Source: UBA5177 sp002413265 (GTDB lineage Bacteria > Chloroflexota > UBA5177). From it: a stretch of DNA of 5,020 nt. The DNA is taken from NCBI GenBank assembly GCA_036752825.1, contig DAIORV010000160.1, forward strand, positions 1 to 5,020. Reading direction: 5' to 3'. The notes beneath the pieces are model-generated. The model searched no databases and was not told the DNA's origin. It worked only from the letters and a program-made list of their open reading frames with translations. The position numbers were made by a program, and so were the translations under genes. Each line of letters starts with the position of its first letter. Within the stretch, counting starts at the first letter, position 1. This document shows positions 1 to 5,020 of the stretch, one piece after another.

Positions 1-108
1 GGGGCCGGATCACGGCCTGTCACCAAACGGTCATTTGGGTCCCATCCACTCATCATCCTGCTTCGGTAGCGTGTGAAGTGAGCAGAGCATACGAAAGGAG
101 CGCACATC

Positions 109-549
109 ATGCGTAGAAATTTTCTCGCAGCCACCTTGCTCACGATCGCACTCTTCATCACGGGGTTCGTGGCAGGTCAGGTCCTCGGCATAACGCCAAG
201 CTCGGCGGCAGGTGTGACCCCGACCCAAACGGCCACCGCCCCTAGCACTGCGGCCGCCGGCCTCAGCCGGCACGCAGATGGCACCGTGACGGCCATCAGC
301 GGCGACACGGTGACGATCAAGGCAGACGCCGACCGATCTGGATCGAACGAGTACACGGGAGTGACAACGGTGAATCTGACCAGTACAACCCAGTACGGCT
401 CGAGTCAGAGCAAGGCATCCATCAAAGTCGGCTCGTATCTCATTGCTGAGGGAACGTTGAGTACGGACGGGACGACTCTCACGGCGACAACAATCAGTGC
501 CGGATCCGGCGCTCGAGGCAGCGGCTGCAATGGCGGACCTCATGCATAG
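109..549 (+). CDS. Membrane-anchored or secreted DUF5666-like protein
   Basis: This 146-aa protein has no assigned function. Residues 1-4 are basic (MRRN) and residues 6-27 form a hydrophobic stretch, so it is a signal peptide or single N-terminal anchor and the rest should lie outside the membrane. Residues 28-52 are a Thr/Ala/Pro/Ser-rich linker. Residues 57-130 show three short beta-strand blocks: GTVTAISGDTVTIK at 58-71, TTVNLTSTTQY at 86-96, and SIKVGSYLIAEG followed by GTTLTATTIS up to 130. That order (G-x-V-x-x-I-x-G-x-x-V-x-I, then T-x-V-x-L-T, then I-K-V-G-x-x-x-x-x-G) resembles small OB-like DUF5666 domains. The only cysteine is C140 in a Gly-rich tail. The ATG at 109 is preceded by AAAGGAG at 94-100, an 8-nt spacing, which supports this start. 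No convincing sigma-70 promoter is visible in bases 1-93. The gene is probably monocistronic, because a strong hairpin follows 28 nt after the stop. The DUF5666 assignment is by pattern memory. Confidence 0.85.
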   Translation: MRRNFLAATLLTIALFITGFVAGQVLGITPSSAAGVTPTQTATAPSTAAAGLSRHADGTVTAISGDTVTIKADADRSGSNEYTGVTTVNLTSTTQYGSSQSKASIKVGSYLIAEGTLSTDGTTLTATTISAGSGARGSGCNGGPHA

Positions 550-577
550 TTAGCGAATTTCGCCGCAGTACCCGCCA

Positions 578-614
578 GAAGCGCCGCTAGTCCTTTGTAG
601 ACTGGCGGCGCTTC
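578..614 (+). terminator. Strong stem-loop after the DUF5666-like gene, probable terminator
   Basis: GAAGCGCCGC at 578-587 is the perfect reverse complement of GCGGCGCTTC at 605-614. The stem extends inward by a G-U wobble (588/604) and four more pairs (589-592 with 600-603), leaving a 7-nt loop at 593-599. This 15-bp stem lies 28 nt after the stop of the upstream gene and 115 nt before the next start. No T-tract follows on either strand, so it is not a textbook intrinsic terminator. It may be a U-less terminator or an mRNA 3'-end stabiliser. Confidence 0.6.
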
Positions 615-728
615 ACGTACGGGGCCGATTTCTCACGGGGAGCCCCTTGGGGCGATGCTCGGGCCGTTCCCTGCGACGATCTCAGCCGGCGGCACGCCTA
701 CAATCGAGCCACCAGGAGGGCGCACGCC

Positions 729-1193
729 ATGGACGATTCGGCTCGCAAGGCCGCGCTTCAACGCCTCGAGCCTTTCATCGGCTCCTGGGAGATGGAAGCA
801 ATCTTCCCAGCAGATCCCTCGGTCGTAATGGGCGGCGGGCGCTGCGTCTTCGAATGGATGCAGGGTGGACAGCTTCTGATCCAGCGCATCGAAATTCCCG
901 CTCCGGAAGCCCCGGACAGCATCGGAGTCATCGCCGCGAATGCCGGCTATGACTCTTACACACAGCACTATTTCGACTCTCGTGGAGTCGTCCGGCTGTA
1001 TGCGATGACCTACGTCGATGGCATCTGGAAGCTGTTGAGGGACTCCCCGGACTTCTCTCCCCTGGACTTCTGGCAACGCTTCACTGGCACCTTCAGCGAC
1101 GACGGCGACGTTATTCGTGGCGAATGGGAGACGTCCTCAGACGGCTCGACTTGGAAGCACGACTTCGACCTCGTCTACAGGAGGATGAAGTAG
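729..1193 (+). CDS. DUF1579-like (probable lipocalin-fold) hypothetical protein
   Basis: This is a 154-aa cytosolic protein with no signal peptide or membrane segment. It has the look of small beta-barrel proteins annotated as DUF1579-like or simply hypothetical in actinobacteria and Chloroflexota. It opens with LEPFIGSWEME at 13-23, the typical first strand with a G-x-W motif. Next come VFEWMQGGQLLIQR (40-53), YTQHYFDSRGVVRLYAM (77-93) and the dense block DFSPLDFWQRFTGTFSDDG (108-126). It ends with GEWETSSDGSTWKHDFDL (131-148), a layout of repeated strands and turns rich in aromatic and acidic residues. No catalytic motif is recognisable; a role in binding a small hydrophobic ligand is only an inference from the fold. 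The start is set by AGGAGG at 714-719, 9 nt before the ATG. A TACAAT at 699-704 could be a -10 box but has no matching -35 element. Length fits the family and the frame is intact. Confidence 0.85.
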   Translation: MDDSARKAALQRLEPFIGSWEMEAIFPADPSVVMGGGRCVFEWMQGGQLLIQRIEIPAPEAPDSIGVIAANAGYDSYTQHYFDSRGVVRLYAMTYVDGIWKLLRDSPDFSPLDFWQRFTGTFSDDGDVIRGEWETSSDGSTWKHDFDLVYRRMK

Positions 1194-1213
1194 TTCAGAC
1201 CGATAATTTGTAC

Positions 1214-1243
1214 TTGACAAGCGTAGGCCTATTCCGCCTCAAT
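1214..1243 (+). promoter_or_regulatory. Candidate sigma-70 promoter for the cupin gene
   Basis: A perfect -35 hexamer TTGACA lies at 1214-1219. The best -10 is a weak CTCAAT at 1238-1243 after an 18-bp spacer. The -35 lies inside the short palindrome CTTGACAAG (1213-1221), and the spacer holds the palindrome TAGGCCTA (1224-1231), either of which could be an operator. The site is in the 112-bp gap between the DUF1579-like gene and the cupin gene, so position fits. The weak -10 keeps confidence low. Confidence 0.4.
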
Positions 1244-1291
1244 GAATCTCATCCACTTCTATTCACGGAAGAGGATCACCCAGGGAACCGG

Positions 1292-1297
1292 AAAGGA
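1292..1297 (+). promoter_or_regulatory. Ribosome binding site that decides the cupin start
   Basis: AAAGGA at 1292-1297 lies 8 nt before the ATG at 1306. It touches or overlaps the other in-frame ATG at 1297, which is therefore too close to be served by it. The downstream ATG is preferred for this reason. Confidence 0.6.
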
Positions 1298-1305
1298 TGA
1301 AGGCG

Positions 1306-1680
1306 ATGTCGACAGAAACCGCGAGTCTGCAAAAGCGAAGCTTCAACCAGCCCGACGAGGTGCGAGCGGCCGGCAGCAATGGCGAGGGACGAATAGTCGG
1401 CCTCCATGGTGTCAATTTCGCGCAAGTCAGCCTCCAGCCCGGCTGGAAGTGGTCCGAATCAGTCAAGCCGATCGCCAAGACCGACAGCTGCCAGGCGGCG
1501 CACCACGGAGTCGTGGTCTCCGGCCGGCTTCATACGGTGATGAACGATGGCACACAGGAAGAACTGGGCGCCGGCGACATCTATTACATCGCCCCTGGCC
1601 ACGATGCCTGGGTAGTCGGAAACGAAGCATACGTTGCTGTCGATATCGTCGCGGACGACAAGTGGGCCAAGCCTGCGTAG
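1306..1680 (+). CDS. Small single-domain cupin protein
   Basis: This 124-aa cytosolic protein has a single cupin barrel. The second cupin motif is clear: G90-D-I-Y-Y-I-A-P97-G98-H99-D-A-W ending in G-N, close to the usual G-x5-P-x-G-x-x-H pattern. The first motif is unusual. The block PGWKWSESVKPIAKTDSC (45-62) followed by QAAHHGVVVSGRLHTVM (63-79) gives H66/H67 but lacks the standard H-x-H-x(3-4)-E metal set, so metal binding and catalysis are uncertain. This W-K-W-S-E-S-V-K-P style is familiar from small cupins of actinobacteria and Chloroflexota with no known substrate. ATG 1306 is chosen over in-frame ATG 1297 because AAAGGA at 1292-1297 is well spaced only for the former; the longer version would add three residues. 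The gene ends with tandem TAG stops (1678-1683). The remnant of an isochorismatase-family gene begins 26 nt later, so the two were probably once co-transcribed. Confidence 0.88.
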   Translation: MSTETASLQKRSFNQPDEVRAAGSNGEGRIVGLHGVNFAQVSLQPGWKWSESVKPIAKTDSCQAAHHGVVVSGRLHTVMNDGTQEELGAGDIYYIAPGHDAWVVGNEAYVAVDIVADDKWAKPA

Positions 1681-1706
1681 TAGAGAAGAGGCTTTCAAGC
1701 CATCCC

Positions 1707-1945
1707 ATGCCTGCGGCGACACAGGCAGGTCGAACCTCTTTCGATCTATCACCTGACCACGTAGCCGTCTGCTCGTCGATTTCCAGAACGATTTCTGTAG
1801 TCCCGAGCTGTTCAATGAGACGGCCGCAACCAACGCGTTGAATGCCGAGACGGCCATGCGCGCCAACGAATTCGCTGCGCGTGCGGCCTCTTACGGCTGC
1901 CACGTGATCTACAGCCGGCAGGTTCTCCTAACCCTGCTTGCCTGA
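1707..1945 (+). pseudogene. Frameshifted, 3'-truncated isochorismatase-family hydrolase remnant
   Basis: From ATG 1707 the frame reads 21 codons (MPAATQAGRTSFDLSPDHVA then V) up to 1769. Homology then continues in the frame starting at 1772: LVDFQNDFCSPELFNETA, then TNALNAETAMRANEFAARA, then ASYGCHVIYSRQVL. This is the classic start of isochorismatase-like cysteine hydrolases: a first strand ending in the catalytic-Asp motif V-D-F-Q-N-D-F, then a helix, then G-x-x-V-I-Y-S-R-Q. Loss of one base at about 1769-1771 explains the shift (GTC followed by a codon missing its first base). The recognisable part ends near 1927, and the frame then runs 18 nt into the 3' end of convergent mutS to TGA 1943-1945. 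Family members are usually about 180-240 aa, so the parts carrying the conserved Lys and nucleophilic Cys are absent and activity is not expected. No well-spaced ribosome binding site precedes ATG 1707; GAAGAGG at 1685-1691 is 15 nt away. The family call rests on motif recognition. The frameshift alone could be a sequencing error, but the truncation could not. Confidence 0.75.
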
Positions 1946-4516
1946 GCGTCCCGTCTCCTGCAGCTCGAACAAGCGACTCAACGCTTCCAAGGGCGTCATC
2001 GATTGCAGATCGAGCTGAAGCAGCTCGTCCAGCACCTGCTTTGCCGGTCCGGCAGGCTCGGAAAACAACGTAAGCTGACCGTTGTCGACCTGGCGTCGGC
2101 GGCCGCGTGCCTGGTGGCCGTTGCTGCTCTCCAGATCGAGCAACGCTTCCTCCGCCCTTCGCGTGACTTCCGCGGGCAGGCCTGCCAGCCTGGCCACGTG
2201 GATCCCATACGAGCGATCTGCGCCTCCCGGAACGATCTGATGCAGGAAGACCACCTCGCCGCCGTCCTCCGCGACCGATGCATGTGCGTTGTGAACCCGT
2301 GGCAACCTATCCGCCAGCGTGGTCAGCTCGTGATAGTGCGTGGCGAAGAGGGTGCGAGCTCCCAGGCGTTCGTGAATGTGCTCCAGCACGGCGCGGGCAA
2401 TTGCCAGACCGTCGTAGGTGCTGGTCCCGCGACCCACCTCATCCAGCACCAGCAGGCTCCGCCGCGTCGCGTGGTTGAGGATGTTGGCGGTTTCCAGCAT
2501 CTCCACCATGAAGGTCGATTGCCCGGCTGCGATGTCATCCTGCGCGCCGACCCGTGTGAAGATACGATCGACCAGCCCGATCGCGGCTCGATCTGCGGGC
2601 ACGAATGAACCAATCTGCGCCATCAGCACGATGAGTGCGACCTGCCGCAGATAGGTGCTCTTCCCTCCCATGTTGGGTCCGGTGATCAGAAGGATTTGCT
2701 GCTCCGCGCAATCGAGCCGGCAGTCGTTGGGAATGAAGCCGCTGTCCCGTAGTGTGAGCTCCACCACCGGGTGACGGCCGCCTTCGATCTTGATCGCTTC
2801 GCCCTCGCTTAGCTCAGGCCGCACGTATCGATTGGCCCCGGCCACGTCGGCCAGCGATCTATAGAGATCAAGCCACGCCAGCGCGCCGGCCGTCGCAAAG
2901 AGCCGTTCCCGCTCGCTCGCGATCCGCTCCAGCAGCTGGAGAAAGAGCTTCCGCTCCAACGAAGAGATGCGCTCCTCGGCCTGCAGGATGCGAGCTTCGT
3001 GCTCTTTCAGCTCAGGGGTGATGTACCTTTCCGCATTCACCAAAGTCTGCTTGCGTACGAATCGCTCGGGCACCGTCACGCGGTTCGCGTTGCTGATCTC
3101 GATGTAGTAGCCGAAGACCTTGTTGTAGCCGACCTTCAGCGACTTGATGCCCGTGGCCTCACTTTCGACAGCTTCCAAACCGGCGATCCACTCCCGTGAT
3201 TCGCGAATCGACCCTTTGAGCTCGTCCAGCTCCGGGCTGTAGCCGTCGCGGATCAGACCTTCACCCAGCGGGCCCTCCACCCGCTTGCCCGCCGGCGGGA
3301 TGATCGCCCGATCGATCTCATCCGCGATCTCCTGGCAGGGGTCGATCCCGTCGCGAGCCCGCTTCAGCTCGTCCGCGCCGGCCTCGTGCATGATCTCGAT
3401 GATCTCCGGCAGAGCGTGAAGCGTCGCGGATAATCCGATCAGATCATGCGACGAGGCAGCGGCTTGGCAGATGCGCCCGGTCAGCCGCTCCAGATCGGAT
3501 AGATGCGACATTGCGGTCCGGATGCGCGAGCGCAAGACCGGCAGCTCGACCAGCTCTCCGACGGCATCCAGCCTCAGGCGCAGCGGCTCGACCTCGAGAA
3601 GCGGCTGGCCGCTCACGCGCCGCAGAAGGCGAGCACCCATTGCCGTTTCGGTGCGATCGAGCACCCAGAGCAGGCTTCCACGCACCTCGCCCGATCGGGT
3701 ACTCTCCAGGAGCTCCAGGTTGCGAAGTGTGTATCGATCCAGGGTCATGTGCCGTTCCGGGCTGTAGGTGCGCAGTCCGGTGAGCAATCCAACCAGGCTT
3801 CGATTGGAGCGCTCGACGTAGGAGAGGACGGCTCCCGCGGCGCCGATCGCGGCGGGCATGTGCTCGCAGCCAAATCCCTCCAGCGAACGCACCCCAAAAT
3901 GCCTGAGCAGCGCGGCACGTGCCGTATCGGGGTCGAACTGGTACTCGTCGTGAACGGTAACGTGCCCGACCAACGAGATCTCAAGGTCCTCCATCGCCAC
4001 AAGACATTCGGCCGGACTGAGCCGAAGGAGCTCGCTCTCGATTGCCTCCCTCGCGCCGGGGCCGCTCACCTCGGTTACCGCGAATTCCCCTGTGGTCACA
4101 TCGACGAAGGCGAGCCCGTAGGCGTTCTTATAGACGTGCACCGCGGCGAGGTAGTTGTTTCGATCCTCGTCCAGCAGCCCCGGCTCCACGAGCGTTCCCG
4201 GCGTAACCACCCGGACCACGTCTCGATCCACGAGCCCCTTGCCCGCTTCGGTGAGCTGCTCGCAGATCGCCACCTTCAGACCCTGCGTGACGAAGCGCTT
4301 AAGGTAGCTTTGCAGCGCGTGATGCGGAATGCCCGCCATCGCCACCCGGTCGCCGCGCGCGAACTGTCGGGAGGTCAGCGTGATCTGAAGCGCCTTCGCC
4401 CCAACCTCGGCGTCCTCCCCAAACATCTCGTAGAAATCGCCCATGCGGAAGAGCACGATGGCGTCGGGGTAGCGTCCCTTGATGGCGAGATATTGTCGGT
4501 GGGCGGGTGAAGTCAC
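1928..4516 (-). CDS. mutS: DNA mismatch repair ATPase MutS
   Basis: MutS binds mispaired bases and small loops in newly replicated DNA and, using ATP, starts mismatch repair. The protein is 862 aa, close to E. coli MutS (853 aa), and every domain is visible. The mismatch-binding domain (about 1-115) carries the G-D-F-Y-E motif with F28 and E30, the residues that stack on and contact the mismatch. A connector (about 125-250) and lever/clamp (about 265-540) follow, with KVGYNKVFGYYIEISNAN at 461-478. The ATPase domain has Walker A GPNMGGKST (613-621), DDIAAGQSTFMVEM (660-673), Walker B LLVLDE (688-693) with GRGTSTYDG after it, and ATHYHEL (725-731). QLTLF at 814-818 fits a beta-clamp binding motif, followed by a normal C-terminal helix region ending at 862. 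The start is GTG (4514-4516); the only Shine-Dalgarno-like GAGG is about 14 nt upstream, and no alternative start fits the conserved N-terminus. It lies 52 bp after the nurA-like gene on the same strand, so co-transcription is likely. Confidence 0.98.
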   Translation of the reverse strand: MTSPAHRQYLAIKGRYPDAIVLFRMGDFYEMFGEDAEVGAKALQITLTSRQFARGDRVAMAGIPHHALQSYLKRFVTQGLKVAICEQLTEAGKGLVDRDVVRVVTPGTLVEPGLLDEDRNNYLAAVHVYKNAYGLAFVDVTTGEFAVTEVSGPGAREAIESELLRLSPAECLVAMEDLEISLVGHVTVHDEYQFDPDTARAALLRHFGVRSLEGFGCEHMPAAIGAAGAVLSYVERSNRSLVGLLTGLRTYSPERHMTLDRYTLRNLELLESTRSGEVRGSLLWVLDRTETAMGARLLRRVSGQPLLEVEPLRLRLDAVGELVELPVLRSRIRTAMSHLSDLERLTGRICQAAASSHDLIGLSATLHALPEIIEIMHEAGADELKRARDGIDPCQEIADEIDRAIIPPAGKRVEGPLGEGLIRDGYSPELDELKGSIRESREWIAGLEAVESEATGIKSLKVGYNKVFGYYIEISNANRVTVPERFVRKQTLVNAERYITPELKEHEARILQAEERISSLERKLFLQLLERIASERERLFATAGALAWLDLYRSLADVAGANRYVRPELSEGEAIKIEGGRHPVVELTLRDSGFIPNDCRLDCAEQQILLITGPNMGGKSTYLRQVALIVLMAQIGSFVPADRAAIGLVDRIFTRVGAQDDIAAGQSTFMVEMLETANILNHATRRSLLVLDEVGRGTSTYDGLAIARAVLEHIHERLGARTLFATHYHELTTLADRLPRVHNAHASVAEDGGEVVFLHQIVPGGADRSYGIHVARLAGLPAEVTRRAEEALLDLESSNGHQARGRRRQVDNGQLTLFSEPAGPAKQVLDELLQLDLQSMTPLEALSRLFELQETGRSGKQG

Positions 4517-4568
4517 TGGCGAACGATAGACCTCGCGCGGCGATTCTGGGTCAGGCTACCACGGCCTG

Positions 4569-5020
4569 TTAGCGCCGCCGCCCCTTGCTGGCTGACTTGG
4601 CGGGCATGGTTGTCTGCAGCCCTGCGTCGCTGGCGAAATCGCCGAACATGCGGAAAAACGCCAGCCGGTCTTCGGTGGTCAGCAGCGCGGTGACGTCCGC
4701 CGTTTCGAGCGCGTACGGGTAGCCAGATCCGACCACAATCTCGGCTCGCACGACATCGAGAACGTGTTCAAGCAGCCCATCCTCCAGTATCCATACCGGT
4801 AGATCCAGGCGCGCTGGGGCGCGTCCACGGCCGGTTTGGAGGTAGACGAAGGCCAGGTCCGCTCTGTAGTCCCTCTCGTCCGTTTTGTACTGAGGAAGAA
4901 TGTCACGCCGCGCGGAGATGAAAGCAGCGCAGCGGTCGAAGGGGTCCAGGCGAGGGGCCAGGATCTGCGCGTCGTGCACGTTTCCTTCCGGGACCTCGAA
5001 GGCGGTACGCAGCATGGTGA
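4569..5020 (-). CDS. nurA: NurA-family DNA repair nuclease, C-terminal part (start lies outside the window)
   Basis: NurA nucleases process DNA ends in double-strand break repair and in archaea work with the HerA helicase. Only about the last 149 residues are present. The frame stays open to the window edge, so the internal Met at 5013-5015 should not be taken as the start; full NurA proteins are usually 300-450 aa. The visible part matches the C-terminal pattern of bacterial NurA: a stretch with FVYLQTGRGRAPARLDLPVW, then a helix (LLEHVLDVVRAEIVV), then GSGYPYALETADVTALL, then TTEDRLAFFRMFGDFA. The N-terminal D-G-S motif with the first metal ligand lies outside. Many NurA proteins have A-H after the Y-P-x-x-L segment, whereas here it is A-D. 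The end is a basic tail (KSASKGRRR). mutS starts 52 bp downstream in the same direction. No HerA gene is in view. The family call is from motif memory. Confidence 0.72.
   Translation of the reverse strand, partial: TMLRTAFEVPEGNVHDAQILAPRLDPFDRCAAFISARRDILPQYKTDERDYRADLAFVYLQTGRGRAPARLDLPVWILEDGLLEHVLDVVRAEIVVGSGYPYALETADVTALLTTEDRLAFFRMFGDFASDAGLQTTMPAKSASKGRRR

Noticed and set aside
31..543. Minus-strand open frame opposite the DUF5666-like gene
   Set aside because: The plus-strand gene has a good ribosome binding site, an export signal and a recognisable domain pattern. The opposite frame has an Arg/Cys-rich translation with no family resemblance.
637..653. GGGG/CCCC/GGGG run as a regulatory stem
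   Set aside because: The arms are 4-5 bp with loops of only 2 nt, expected by chance in GC-rich DNA.
1202..1207. GATAAT as a -10 box
   Set aside because: No -35-like hexamer lies 16-18 bp upstream; the sequence there is the end of the preceding gene and reads as AGGAGG-like bases.
1708..1727. Inverted repeat TGCCTG...CAGGCA as a cupin terminator
   Set aside because: A 6-bp stem with an 8-nt loop and no T-run, overlapping the start of the hydrolase remnant; too weak to call.
1242..1841. Open frame of 199 codons overlapping the cupin gene
   Set aside because: Its first two-thirds are an out-of-frame reading of the cupin gene. Only its last part, from ATG 1707 to 1769, has meaning, as the first segment of the isochorismatase remnant.
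1463..1903. Minus-strand open frames opposite the cupin gene and remnant
   Set aside because: They are antisense to a clear cupin and to the hydrolase remnant, with Arg-rich, non-family-like translations.
1894..1917. Inverted repeat CGGCTG...CAGCCG as a terminator for mutS
   Set aside because: Only a 6-bp stem with a 12-nt loop and no T-tract, and it lies inside former coding sequence, so chance is the simplest explanation.
3503..4510. Long open frame (335 codons) on the plus strand opposite mutS
   Set aside because: It lies wholly antisense to a clear full-length mutS and its translation shows no recognisable domain or ribosome binding site. It is a shadow frame produced by GC-biased codons.

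Overview
The window looks like a moderately GC-rich bacterial chromosome. The best taxonomic guess, from memory of protein styles only, is Chloroflexota (Thermomicrobia-like) or a related soil lineage. Support for this is a bacterial NurA-type nuclease gene directly upstream of mutS, and small DUF5666-like, DUF1579-like and cupin proteins of the kind found in Chloroflexota and Actinomycetota. I could not run a search, so the placement is tentative.

Left half, plus strand. A small membrane-anchored or secreted beta-rich protein (109-549) is followed by a strong 15-bp hairpin (578-614) that probably ends its transcription unit. Next come a DUF1579-like, probably lipocalin-fold protein (729-1193) and a small single-domain cupin (1306-1680) with its own candidate promoter (1214-1243). 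Directly after the cupin lies the broken 5' part of an isochorismatase-family hydrolase gene (about 1707-1945). It has a one-base frameshift near 1769-1771 and loses its 3' two-thirds where it meets the end of mutS. No single open frame covers it, so an ORF caller would miss it.

Right half, minus strand. A complete mutS (1928-4516, GTG start, 862 aa) sits 52 bp downstream of the 3' part of a nurA-like nuclease gene that runs off the right edge (4569-5020). The two look co-oriented and probably co-transcribed, forming a DNA-repair unit that converges on the cupin/pseudogene end. No gene-free gap exceeds 300 bp. No tRNA, rRNA, CRISPR array, insertion sequence or integration site was seen.

Nothing here looks like an undescribed multi-gene system. 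The most informative observations are the hidden isochorismatase remnant with its truncation junction against mutS, and the nurA-mutS pairing.
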